The notes under the pieces: model-generated
Seen by the model: the letters and a program-made list of their open reading frames with translations, nothing else
Told to the model about the DNA's origin: nothing
Databases searched by the model: none
Made by a program: the position numbers and the translations under genes
NCBI GenBank assembly: GCA_027575805.1
Contig: JANBPU010000085.1
Location: 1 to 64,000 of the forward strand
Length of the DNA: 64,000 bases
Source: Mycoemilia scoparia
Lineage: Eukaryota; Kickxellomycota; Kickxellomycetes; Kickxellales; Kickxellaceae
Reading direction: 5' to 3'
Shown: piece by piece, positions 10,708-20,574 of the stretch
Numbering within the stretch: position 1 is the first letter of the stretch
How the letters are laid out: every line of letters starts with the position of its first letter

Positions 10708-12132
10708 ATGATGAAGTTTCATTTGACAAACGTGTTTCTCCTTCTCTCCCTGATCATCGCCCCTGTCTTAGGAAAGTGCAAACACCCCGATGTTCGACGC
10801 GAGTTCCGTAATCTGAGCTCAAAGGAGCGTCACCGTTATGCCAAGGCTGTTAATGAGGTCTACCGTCGTGGCTGGGTTGACAATCTCACACAAAACCACT
10901 TCACCTCTGGCAGACACGTCCATGGTGTTCCTGCATTCTTCCCGTGGCATAGACAATTCATACGCGATTATGAAAGTCTCCTCCAGAAGATTGACCCTGG
11001 CCTTACCTTGCCATATTGGGACTGGACTCTGGACAGCTGCGACCCCAGTTACTCCAAGATATTCAACGACGATTATATGGGTGGTAACGGCGATCCCAAT
11101 TCCAACTACTGTTTGCAGGACGGTCCTTACAAAGGTTGGCAGATGGGCATTGTTGATCCCCACTGCTTGCAGCGCCAATTCAACATGACGCAGTACTGGG
11201 GCCCCGAAGTTCTTTTGGAGGTCCAAAACAACTCCACTGTTTATAGCGAGCTCCATAACCGCATCGAGGATACTGTTCACGCTGCTGTGCACACCAGTAT
11301 CGGTGGAGATATGGCCCAAATGATATCTCCAAACGACCCCATCTTCTTTCTCCACCACGCCATGGTCGACAAGTTGTGGTATGATTGGCAGCTGATGGGC
11401 AAGGGAAGATCCCGCTTCCGTGAATATAATGGCGTGGATTCGACCCGCAACAATGTGACTGTTAAGCCCAGCGATCCTCTTCCAGAATACCAGTTCTTGA
11501 GAATAGAGGATGTCCTCGATCCTCGTGGCGGTCATTTGTGCTACGACTACGAAGAAAACGCGGCTCGCCGCAGTGCTATCAAGCTCTTGAACCTTTATGA
11601 AAACAACACTCCGCCCAGATCTCTGGATGAGACAGCCCACATCATCTCAAATGATCTAGGATATCCTGATGTTGACATCAATGTCTTGAGTCCCGAAGAG
11701 CGCGAAATGAAGGTTGGTTCTGGCAATCCCGACTGGTGGAATAGGATGAACAACCTCGACTCTGACCGCGTCCACCGCCACTATCTGGAAGCAAGTGATA
11801 TCGTTGGAAGGCTTAGCAAGCTACCCAACTTCTTGTCTCCCGCTGTTGTGCAGCTAGCCTACGCAAAAAGCCACGGATTCGAGCGCCAGAGTGGATCAGC
11901 TGGTAGTGGCGGCGTTCCACCTCCCTTCCAGAGAGCTACACCAGTAGTCGATTCTGCATTCATTCCCGTCACAACCCCCGTTCCGGGCCAAACTAGCGGC
12001 AGCAGTGCCACCAGAGCCAGAGCAGCTGCAGGAGGATCAGGTGTAGCCACACCAGCCAACGGAAACAGAAGCGATTCCTGGTCAGATGATTTTTTCAATG
12101 ATGACAATGACGATTTTGAAGACATATTCTAA
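10708..12132 (+). CDS. Secreted tyrosinase 2 (intronless)
   Basis: This is a 474-residue tyrosinase starting at tandem ATGs (10708 and 10711). A signal peptide covers about residues 1-22 and ends LGKCKHP. CuA ligands are H64, H72 and H81 (HGVPAFFPWHR). CuB ligands are H191, H195 (HAAVH) and H217 (DPIFFLHHAMVD). Spacing matches tyrosinase 1 exactly at the CuA site. It has several more Cys than tyrosinase 1 (for example C111, C135 and C153), which suggests disulfides. The tail differs: instead of a Pro-rich repeat it has a Gly/Ala/Ser linker and a strongly acidic end, DDNDDFEDIF. The two genes are co-oriented paralogues 5.3 kb apart, probably an old duplication. The different tails suggest different localisation or activation. 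Confidence 0.93.
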   Translation: MMKFHLTNVFLLLSLIIAPVLGKCKHPDVRREFRNLSSKERHRYAKAVNEVYRRGWVDNLTQNHFTSGRHVHGVPAFFPWHRQFIRDYESLLQKIDPGLTLPYWDWTLDSCDPSYSKIFNDDYMGGNGDPNSNYCLQDGPYKGWQMGIVDPHCLQRQFNMTQYWGPEVLLEVQNNSTVYSELHNRIEDTVHAAVHTSIGGDMAQMISPNDPIFFLHHAMVDKLWYDWQLMGKGRSRFREYNGVDSTRNNVTVKPSDPLPEYQFLRIEDVLDPRGGHLCYDYEENAARRSAIKLLNLYENNTPPRSLDETAHIISNDLGYPDVDINVLSPEEREMKVGSGNPDWWNRMNNLDSDRVHRHYLEASDIVGRLSKLPNFLSPAVVQLAYAKSHGFERQSGSAGSGGVPPPFQRATPVVDSAFIPVTTPVPGQTSGSSATRARAAAGGSGVATPANGNRSDSWSDDFFNDDNDDFEDIF

Positions 12133-12520
12133 ATCCGGCCATTAGTTTTGTGCCAGATATATCATCCAGAGGACCAACCACCCTCTGCATACCAAAGAAG
12201 TAATTCCGATTCTATTCGGAGTACCCATATTTATCTCGATAGGTCAATAATTCTATTTTATTTACCATATGATTTTCTGCATATTTAAGAAACAACCCAA
12301 GAGAGGCTGGTCAAATATATTTATTTCTAAAAAGCTGGTCTTCAAGCATACCATTTAAGTGTAATATTAGGAACCAGAACCAAAATAATTTATCTAAATT
12401 ATGGAGGTCAAGGAATCTAAAAAAGGTAGGTGTAGTATTCACAAACCCACTTCAGTATCAATAAGACAGACAAGGATCCTTGCTTAGTTATTATAGTAGA
12501 AACTCACATACTAGCCGGTT

Positions 12521-13665
12521 ATGTATATAGGAAATAAATTAGGGTCAGTTGACACTCTCCGCAATGCTTTAGAATTGCAAAGTATACTCGCAAAGCGGTC
12601 AAAGCGAGCATCCAAAAGTGTTCCAGATAATGGTGATGACGATGATTTGACAAAAGACAGCGATGTTCCCAAACCCCATCTATGTATAGGTGACACTAGG
12701 TACTTTGGGTCCGACCCAAATGACTTTGGATGGGGATGCGGATATCGGAACTGCCAAATGATTCTTTCGTCGCTTCAAGCTATCGGTCATCCTCTGTTTT
12801 CTAAACACGGCTCCATATTTGATAATGATAGTGGAAAGAGCTTAGAAAATGTACCATCAATTAATGGTCTACAGCAAATCCTGGAAAAAGCATGGAAAGA
12901 GGGTAAGCAAGCACAGCTAAGAATATCAACAGTCCTAAAAAGAAATATCTTGAAATAATACGCTGATGCTAGCTTCAATTTGTTAGGATTTGATGCTCCC
13001 GGAGCAATTCATTTTGGACACAGAATAGTAGGATCAAAGGAGTGGATTGGTACGACGGAAATATATTGTATCTTATCCTATCTTGGTTTAAAGTAAGCAG
13101 TTTATTGTTATATCCATAGGGTTCGACTTTGTATACTTTATGCACAAAGCTGTCTTTCGAAGTATAATGCATGCTCATATGTGTGTATATTCTCTGGAAA
13201 ATTAGGTGCCATATAGTTGACTTTTGGAAACCCACAGGTCCAAATGGTGAACACCCAGGCATATTCGAATGGATAAAATCATATTTTTGTTCAAATCAAG
13301 GCCACAAAAGCAATTCTGGTATGCCTGAAACCCAGATAATCCCTCTATATTTACAACATCAGGGTCATAGTAGAACGATAGTTGGAATAAGCCAAGAGGA
13401 AAACCTGCTCGTGTTTGACCCCAACCTTTCTCTTCCCTTGGATGAAATTGGGATAATCAAAGAAAAATATGGCACAGAAAAGACCAATATAAGACAGAAG
13501 CAGATAGAAAGAGATCTAGTGCGGTTAGAGAGACTAGTGAGAGCCAGGAACATGCTCAGTCCGCGAGATATCAGCAGCCACCAACAGTACCAAATTCTGT
13601 GGGTATACACAGATGGCGTTGTTTCTGAAGAAGACAAAAACATAGTCTCATCTCGAGTTCCTTAG
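12521..13665 (+). CDS. ZUP1/ZUFSP-type deubiquitinase (peptidase C78)
   Basis: Three exons (12521-12902, 12987-13092, 13206-13665) give 315 residues. The family cleaves K63-linked ubiquitin chains and is linked to DNA-damage responses. The catalytic Cys lies in FGWGCGYRNCQMILSSL. AWKEG joins FDAPGA across intron 1. CHIVDFWKPTGPNGEHPGIF, then PLYLQHQGHSRTIVGI with the catalytic His and LLVFDP with the Asp, match the ZUP1 catalytic core closely. The zinc fingers that precede this core in animal ZUP1 are absent; residues 1-55 are basic and acidic linker. The ATG at 12521 is directly preceded in frame by TAG. An upstream ATG at 12401 with a GTAGGT donor could not be joined in phase, so an extra 5' exon is not excluded. 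Confidence 0.9.
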
Positions 13666-13748
13666 TTTTAGTGTAGCCAATGCTGTCACTAGCAAAGTAA
13701 TTTGAGTTTATTGGTTAAGCAAATTGAATAAACAAGGTAGATTCCTCT

Positions 13749-13979
13749 CTAGAAGTCTTTTTTTGAAAAAGCAGCGTCAAAAACACCTATACTCTTCAAT
13801 AAAGTGTAGTCAAGCCTTTCTTGTGATCTATCATAAAATTTCAGAATGTAGGTTTCTACTAAAAAGGACACAGCCACACATATAATGTTCTGATATTCTA
13901 TTGGTGTCATATCTATATAAGTCCTGTTGCTATTAATGACTCCAATATGGCTACACAATCTATCAATAGCACCGCTCAA
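13749..13979 (-). CDS. Hypothetical small protein or terminal exon
   Basis: An open minus frame of about 76 codons or more ends 84 bp from the convergent stop of the ZUP1 gene. Composition is protein-like (DMTPIEYQNIICVAVSFLVE, then LKFYDRSQERLDYTLLKSIG). It has no usable ATG at its 5' end, so it would need an upstream exon or would start at the internal Met (DMTP). No family was recognised. It may be chance. Confidence 0.25.
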   Translation of the reverse strand: MSGAIDRLCSHIGVINSNRTYIDMTPIEYQNIICVAVSFLVETYILKFYDRSQERLDYTLLKSIGVFDAAFSKKDF

Positions 13980-14667
13980 ACTTAGTGGATATTCATCATT
14001 AAATACATGGAATCAAATCCTTGTTTTTTTCAAAGCAATTAATGACGTCCACGCAAATTTACTATAGATCATAGCAAGGATGGATTTATACAAAATAACC
14101 ATGTGCTCATCAGCCTATGATTATAAAACAAACAATGCAACGCTCTATGTTTTCGTGTTTAGATGATATACTTTATTAAAAGACCATCAAGGTGTTGTTA
14201 ATTCCAATGCACTTTAAGCTTAACAAGATGCGTATTAGCAAGTTTAGCCCTGCTGATAACAATGATTACTTTATTTTAAAAGTAGTATATTTTGATTGGT
14301 GGTTACGTTATTATCAATTGATATATGCAAAGAAGTAGTTATTATCACATAAATTCTGACTCCCTCCACTGTGAGTTGACTATAATTTATATTGTGGTGT
14401 AAGGAAAAGGCACCAATTTCATCATTTCTACAGTTCTAGTGAGAATTCATCTATTTGACTCGCTTTTTATACATTTCAAAGCAATAAAAAATTTCTGGGA
14501 TTTGAATATTGGGTTGATAGATATATGAAAAGTATGATATAAATATCTTCACACTCTCCAAAAATCTTTGATTCATTACTTTCAACCTTTTCAGCTTTTA
14601 TTTCGTTCGAGCTATAATTCCATTTAAGTATATTCGGTAATCTATTCGAAAACGAACATCTTTCATA
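13980..14667. other. AT-rich spacer
   Basis: Nothing recognisable apart from the 5' flank of the small gene at 14668. Confidence 0.5.
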
Positions 14668-14952
14668 ATGGGGAGAAGATTTAAAAACGGAACAGAGTAA
14701 GTTTAACCTCATAGACAATATCAAAGTTATTACAACTGATCGGGTGATTTATACTTAAATATATACTTAATAAAAAACAGTAAACTATACATAAAAAGAA
14801 GTCGTGAAGAAATAGAGGCAGTTTATGGATATTCAGTTGGTTCATCGGGTGGATACTTTAGATACGTTTCGAGAGTCGATGATAAGAGCCTCTTTGTAAA
14901 ATATAGCGGGAAAATAGTAGTGGACGCATATTGGGATTATACTTATCAATAA
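14668..14952 (+). CDS. 66-residue spliced orphan protein
   Basis: Two exons, 14668-14696 and 14781-14952, are separated by an 84-nt intron with a GTAAGT donor and an AAACAG acceptor. Splicing gives a single clean frame of 66 residues from the first ATG after an in-frame TAA. The product starts MGRRFKNGT, is basic, then Tyr/Ser/Gly-rich (YGYSVGSSGGYFRYV), and ends VVDAYWDYTYQ. There is no signal peptide, membrane segment or known domain. Splice signals and phase are the main support, and intergenic chance is possible. It lies between the ZUP1 gene and tRNA-Trp. Confidence 0.5.
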
Positions 14953-15316
14953 ACAAGTTACTGTATCAGGTTAGCGTACCTGTTATTGATTTTAAAATTG
15001 AGCATTGAAGGTAGCATTATAGAAAAGCTGTAAATTTTTGTTTCATTACTTAATACATTTCAGTATATAAACATGCGTTACAAATGACCAAGATACTTCA
15101 ATATTTGTAATAATTAATCTGGGTAGTGCAGAATGCTGTTTATAGAAGTTTTTATAGGGATTAGGAATGAGGTTTAATGTAAGTTCAATATAAAAATGCA
15201 TTTTCTATAAATAAATTACTATAAAATAAGAATATCCAATAGAAAACTTTTAATATAATTAATCACCAAAAAAGTGTTAATTTTATATAATTGCCAAAGA
15301 AAAATTTTGCAGTTGC

Positions 15317-15389
15317 GGGGGGTTGGCGCAATTGGTAGCGCAGTAGCCTCCAAAGCTAAAGGTTGAGAGTTCAAGTCTCTCACTCCCCA
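15317..15389 (+). tRNA. tRNA-Trp (CCA), intronless
   Basis: The 73-nt cloverleaf folds by hand. The acceptor stem GGGGGGT pairs with ACTCCCC (one G-U). The D stem is GCGC/GCGC with loop AATTGGTA. The anticodon stem GTAGC/GCTAA has one terminal mismatch and loop CTCCAAA, giving anticodon CCA at 15350-15352. The variable loop is AGGTT. The T stem is GAGAG/CTCTC with loop TTCAAGT. The discriminator is A. A T7 run follows 2 nt downstream as a Pol III terminator. Confidence 0.95.
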
Positions 15390-15391
15390 CA

Positions 15392-15398
15392 TTTTTTT
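15392..15398 (+). terminator. Pol III T-run terminator
   Basis: Seven T residues begin directly after the tRNA-Trp 3' end and CA, as expected for RNA polymerase III termination. Confidence 0.75.
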
Positions 15399-15599
15399 CC
15401 CGATCCTTTGTTGGCTAACAAAATCTATTTTTACATTAAGCATTTCAACCATAAAATAAAAATGGCCTGAAATTTGTTTTTTCTATACAGACAGCTACCT
15501 TGCACCAAGGTTCTTTTAAAATGTATATGCAATAAAATAGTTTATTCAGTCCATTTAATAAAAACATACACTATAAATTAAAATGAAATCCTCATCTCA

Positions 15600-17374
15600 T
15601 CACATTTCGACTATTACTGGGGCGTCCTCGCCTTCTTCAATATACAGACTACGCTTTGCCTCGCTATAACTAATAAGCTTCCATCCAAAACGTGCCTTTA
15701 AAAATCTTCTCATTTTATCAATAGCAAGCAAAATTTTTTTGACAGATTCAGAGTTTTGATACTCTGCTAAACTTAATACTAGACGCTATATATAGAGAGG
15801 CACAATAAACGAAATGATGAGTTAAATAACTCTGTTTTCAGGTAAATCATATAAAAATAATATACAACTTGCGCAAGCTTACCTCCATGGATACTGCTAT
15901 AAAGTTGTTTTGAGATAAAATGTTGGTAAAAAAGTCTTGCGGGCACTCAGAAAGCTGAGAGTAGACTATAGCAAGGAATGGCACAAAAAGCTTGTCCTGT
16001 AATGTCTCATCACCCAAGGCTTCAACACAAAATGTTAACAGATGTACAATACGTTTCCAGTGTTCAAAGGCTGAAAAGTTTTGTCCAATCAATAGCACAA
16101 CAAATGAAAGTTGGAATTCAGCAAGTAATTCCTTGGGATCTACAAATAGTAAATTGGATAGGGCTTTAGCAACTACGCATTTCTAAACTGTCACAAGTTA
16201 CCGTATGAGAGATTATTTTTGAAGGGCGAAAGTTTACTAGTAAAGCTGGACATCCATCTGGCTGTGATTGCCCCTATAATCACTCACCCTTCAAAAAATA
16301 TTACTCATATATAGTAACTGGCAATTTTTATATATCCTACCTTTGGAATATTGTCGATTGATGATGTTTTTTAATAGCCAGCTTTTGTCCTGGCTATAGC
16401 GTGTTATTTCTGATGCGGATGCTCCTGAAGCAAAAGATCTCTTTAGGTTTATTAGTAGAAATTTGAATGCGTCCTCGCCAAGATCAGAGATATCAAGCCG
16501 GGATATATTTTTGCTTATTTCTTTTAAATTTGATTCAGCATCTTTTCCCTCATCGCTAGCAAGCGATTTTTCTTTTTGTTCCTTTAGTTTTGCCTTTTCA
16601 AGCTCCTCAATATCATATACCGATTCTGTAGCAGAGCTTATTGAGAGCCCAGAAGGTAGTACTCGATTTAAAGTATTTTTTGTAACGTGGCTTATCAAGC
16701 TACTCCATCGACTTTGTGTTGAGTCAGCTGAAGAGTCTAACTGGTAAGCGCCGAGGTTTGGATCAAAATGCCTGATATCTACAAATTATTAAAATGTTAA
16801 ATTGTTTGTAAATAGCAGTATGGGTTACGAAGCTTTTAAATGTTGGAAAATGAGATGCGTACTTTTCCTTATCTCTTCTTCTTGATACTCGTTTAAACCC
16901 GATCCAGGACAAAGCTGTTCCTGCTCTCTATTCCACTTTTTAATTATAATCTATTGTCATTGGAAATCAATATGTCCGTTTAGTAGTATAGCAAATAAAG
17001 ATTGCCTTAACAAATAATATATGTTACTGCAACTACCTCTCCCTCTTTAAAATCGTGGAAAAATCCAAGCCTCATTCCAGAGTTTCCCTCCTGGTTGGTT
17101 GTGCTATGAATAGAATAAAGTAGTGAATATTAAAATGTTAGACTAGCAATTATATATATATATATATTGAATATGATAGTATATTTATGCTATACCTGTA
17201 ATGGATAAAGTGGATTCCTGGAGATATAAGCTTTACGCCTTTAAACAATGGCCCGATCTCCCAAGTATTCATATCAATTCCAAACTCCATCTTTTGGGGG
17301 GCATCTAGAAATACTAGTATACCAGTCTTGGTAAATAGTGAGTTGGCAGTATCCTGATCAACTTTGGTCGACAT
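15600..17374 (-). CDS. AAR2: Aar2, U5 snRNP assembly factor
   Basis: Six exons on the minus strand (17196-17374, 17037-17103, 16863-16950, 16341-16778, 15883-16172, 15600-15785) give 415 residues. Aar2 holds Prp8 in U5 snRNP during nuclear import until Brr2 replaces it. The N-terminus LVFLDAPQKMEFGIDMNTWEI and KGVKLISPGIHFIHY match the family. So do GMRLGFFHDF, FVVLLIGQNFSAFEHWKRIVHLL, PQDFFTNILSQNNFIAVSME and the Trp-containing C-terminus ARFGWKLISYSEAKRS. Exon 4 carries a charged, poorly conserved insert. Intron 4 (16173-16340) is mostly a MITE copy. The gene is divergent from RRP6, with 270 bp between start codons. Confidence 0.93.
16203..16312. mobile_element. MITE-like element inside AAR2 intron 4
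   Basis: The left end, TATGAGAGATTATTTTTGAA followed by GGGCGAAAG, and the right end, CTCACCCTTCAAAAAATATT then ACTCATA, are imperfect terminal inverted repeats. The interior TTTACTAGTAAAGCTGGACATC and TCTGGCTGTGATTGCCCCTATAAT matches copy 2 closely. It fills about 110 of the 168 nt of the intron. Donor and acceptor lie outside it. Confidence 0.75.
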
Positions 17375-17644
17375 CTTGAATTATTTTCTTGTCAGACTCC
17401 TAGTCAATAAATTTAAAGTTAGTATAAATGAAATTTGCTTGTGCTGTCTCAATTATTGGTTTCCGTCACATGGTGAGCTATGATTGGCTGAAATTATTTG
17501 CAGAGTTTGTTCAATTTAGCTTCTGTGTCACTTTTTTTTCAACAAAACTATTTCTTTTTCTCATATTACAATATTCGCCATTAGCTACTATTCCTTCCAA
17601 TACTTGACACTAATACTACTAAAGTAAAGGTGTATTCGAATGCA

Positions 17645-20401
17645 ATGGTTGAAAACAATTTTGAAATCGCTGGAAATGTCGAGGAATATCTCAAAAAGGC
17701 CTATGTGGCAATGGTAACAGCTACAAAGGCTGCGAATCAGCTTCCTAACGATTTGGAATTTTATAAAACTTTGCAGCCAGAGCTTGGAGACCAAATAGAC
17801 AACATATCCAAAAGCGTGCTAGATACTGCTAACAAGCTATGGTCCAGATCAACCCATGATGCTGCTGACCCTATAGTTGAACTTGACGATATCGTTGATA
17901 CTGTTGCCCTAAAGGAGGAAGAAGATGAAAAGCAGGCAAACCCGGAAATTCAGGGCAATGGAAACGCTGGTCCAGGATTTCGTAGAGTTATTGATGCTGT
18001 TGACGGTCTTTTAGAAAGGATAGACATTGGGATTGAGGAGATAAATGGACTCAGAAAACCAAAGGAATCCGAGACTACTGTTAGTCAATCGGAAGCCGTG
18101 GTGACCACAGTTTCTGGTCCTAAAAAAGGCGAGGGAAAGCTTGACTACAAGCTCATACACGCACAAAACATACCCAGACCGCAACTCAGCTTTAAAGACA
18201 AGATCGACAACTCTGCCAATACACCATTTGTATGGAAAATTAGGACCAAACCTAATGCCAGAGTGCCACTAGAATACGGGCTTCCTGGTAGCGAGCTGAG
18301 TGGCTCTCCTATGCAGTCACATCTTGAAAGCATGGGCCTGTCACAACCCGGCTCCCCTACATCATCTGGTGCAGCAACACCTGTGCGCGATGCCAAACTC
18401 CAGAAATCCATTGCAGAGATTCTATCCGAAGACAATCTTACTTCTGTACTTAATCCGCTGAAGTCCCTTCCGCACCCATACCAATACGAAATCACACATT
18501 TAAAGCACCCTAATGTTTTGTTTTCCAAGGCTGAACCTATCTTACCAAAGGAATGGAACCAAACTCCATTTGAATTTGTTAATACAGCTGATGCTCTAGC
18601 TAAAATGCTTGACCATATAAAATCTGCTAGTGAAATAGCTGTTGACTTGGAGCACCACAACTATCGCAGCTTCCAAGGGTTTACGTGTTTGATCCAGATA
18701 AGCACCAGAGAGCGGGACTATGTTGTTGATTCTATCGCACTCCGTTCAGATCTGCATCTTCTCAATACATCCTTCACCAACCCCAAAGTCATTAAAGTCT
18801 TGCATGGCGCTGAAAGTGACATCCAATGGCTCCAAAGAGACTTTGGTGTGTACATTGTCAACTTGTTTGACACATATCATGCCACCAAAGTATTGAACTT
18901 CCAACATCATTCCCTTGCATCGTTGCTTAAGAAATATTGCCAATTCGAGGCTGATAAACGCTATCAGCTTGCAGACTGGAGGATTCGCCCACTACCCCAA
19001 GAAATGATGGACTATGCTCGGTCAGATACACATTTTCTACTCTATATATTTGATCGCCTGCGCAACGAGCTATTAGAGCGCGGCTCAACCATCTCCAAAC
19101 AATCGAACCAGCCAGCTGACCAGCTCATGAATAACACATTGAAGTATTCGTCTAAGACAGCTTTAAGATGTTACGAAAAGGACACCTATGATGCCGAATC
19201 GGGAACTGGATCAATGGGTTGGGCAACTTTGCTCGAAAAATGGAAGCATCCGTTCAGAACTGAACAGATGAATGTCTATCGAGCCCTACATCAATGGCGT
19301 GATCGAATCGCGCGTGATGAAGACGAGTCTCTTCGTTATGTGTTGCCAAACCACATGCTCTTTAAGCTTGCAGACAGAATGCCCACAGACGCACCACAGG
19401 TTTTGGCATCATGCCAGCCTACCCCTCCTTTGGTTAGAATATATGCTGCTGAGTTAGCACTGATGATAGAAAACACAAAGGCAGAGTGTATATTGAGATT
19501 TCAAGAAATGAAAAAGTTGGCACAAGAAGCAGCCGATGAAGAAGAAATGCAACTACGAAAAGAGTCGACACATATGAGATTTGTTGAAAACGAGAGCGAT
19601 GATGATTCCAAAGATGACGAGCAATTTGGCCATGTTCCTACCACAGATGTCTTGGACGACGAGAATTTGGTCAAAGGGTTTAATGACCTGATAGTCCCCG
19701 AATCTAAATTGTTTGGTGGCGCCTTTAATAGTGATGACGATGAACATATGTCAAGCAACAGCAAAGCGCAAAAGATCAGAGAGTCCCTTGAGCTAACAAT
19801 ATGTGTTCCCAAAAAGGTATTGACATCCGAAGAACCTAAGGGCGATTCTAGCGTACTTGACCTTCCAGCAGAACATGAATTTGTTCCAGCTTCTGAGAGA
19901 AACACACAAACAAAGCGCGGAGTAGAGGCTGTTGTAATATCAAAGAAATACGGAAAGTACAAGCCAACTGGTCAATCCTATGCCCATGAAGGTTTGGAAA
20001 CCTCGGATCAGGATAACACTAAATCTGGCGGGTTTGAGCCACTCGATGTATCTGGCATCGATACATTTGACGATGAGTCTATGTTGTCATCAGCCAAACG
20101 TCAAAAGAGCTCTAAGAAAAAGTCGAAAAAGAATAAGAAAAAGAATACTGATGGCGTTAACGCTCTAACTCATGATGATGTCCAGTCATTCGACTATTCC
20201 CAAACCCAGAACCAGGAGCTTATTCCCGAGCGTAATCATCCTAGGGCTAGATCTTCCAGGTCTAAAAGGGGTAGAGGAGGACCAAATGCAAGATTCGACC
20301 CATATGCGCGTCCAGAACTGGCTCCTGGACTTGGAAAGAATGCAAGAAAACCAAACCTTGGTTCCAAGTCTGGGAGTAAGACCATTACCACCAAAAAGTA
20401 A
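17645..20401 (+). CDS. RRP6: Rrp6, nuclear exosome 3'-5' exoribonuclease
   Basis: A single-exon gene of 918 residues; the ATG at 17645 is chosen because the frame upstream opens only with GTG. Rrp6 (EXOSC10) is the DEDD-Y nuclease that trims and degrades RNA in the nuclear exosome. The N-terminal part (about 15-110) fits the PMC2NT domain that binds Rrp47. The exonuclease domain shows D334 and E336 (AVDLEHH), D392 (HGAESDIQWL), and Y457 and D461 (YARSDTHFL), so all catalytic residues are present. An HRDC domain follows at about 530-615 (WKHPFRTEQMNVYRALHQWR). The C-terminal third is acidic then Lys-rich (SSKKKSKKNKKK) and ends in a basic Gly/Arg tail, as in the exosome-binding lasso region. 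It is convergent with SKI2. Confidence 0.95.
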   Translation: MVENNFEIAGNVEEYLKKAYVAMVTATKAANQLPNDLEFYKTLQPELGDQIDNISKSVLDTANKLWSRSTHDAADPIVELDDIVDTVALKEEEDEKQANPEIQGNGNAGPGFRRVIDAVDGLLERIDIGIEEINGLRKPKESETTVSQSEAVVTTVSGPKKGEGKLDYKLIHAQNIPRPQLSFKDKIDNSANTPFVWKIRTKPNARVPLEYGLPGSELSGSPMQSHLESMGLSQPGSPTSSGAATPVRDAKLQKSIAEILSEDNLTSVLNPLKSLPHPYQYEITHLKHPNVLFSKAEPILPKEWNQTPFEFVNTADALAKMLDHIKSASEIAVDLEHHNYRSFQGFTCLIQISTRERDYVVDSIALRSDLHLLNTSFTNPKVIKVLHGAESDIQWLQRDFGVYIVNLFDTYHATKVLNFQHHSLASLLKKYCQFEADKRYQLADWRIRPLPQEMMDYARSDTHFLLYIFDRLRNELLERGSTISKQSNQPADQLMNNTLKYSSKTALRCYEKDTYDAESGTGSMGWATLLEKWKHPFRTEQMNVYRALHQWRDRIARDEDESLRYVLPNHMLFKLADRMPTDAPQVLASCQPTPPLVRIYAAELALMIENTKAECILRFQEMKKLAQEAADEEEMQLRKESTHMRFVENESDDDSKDDEQFGHVPTTDVLDDENLVKGFNDLIVPESKLFGGAFNSDDDEHMSSNSKAQKIRESLELTICVPKKVLTSEEPKGDSSVLDLPAEHEFVPASERNTQTKRGVEAVVISKKYGKYKPTGQSYAHEGLETSDQDNTKSGGFEPLDVSGIDTFDDESMLSSAKRQKSSKKKSKKNKKKNTDGVNALTHDDVQSFDYSQTQNQELIPERNHPRARSSRSKRGRGGPNARFDPYARPELAPGLGKNARKPNLGSKSGSKTITTKK

Positions 20402-20574
20402 AAATTTCTATTAGCTAATAATACACATTATACAAAATATGTTTAAAAGCAATCCTATAGCTGGGTTGGTTTCTCTTTTACATGTGTAATGCTACAAGCT
20501 GTTTCATGAAAGTGTTTGATTTAAATTGTTTATTTTAATGGGAGTTTGGTATTCGCATAAATCACTATCAAAAT

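Noticed and set aside
12401..12425. Possible upstream first exon of the ZUP1 gene (ATG followed by a GTAGGT donor)
   Set aside because: Phase does not fit any acceptor before 12521 without a stop codon.
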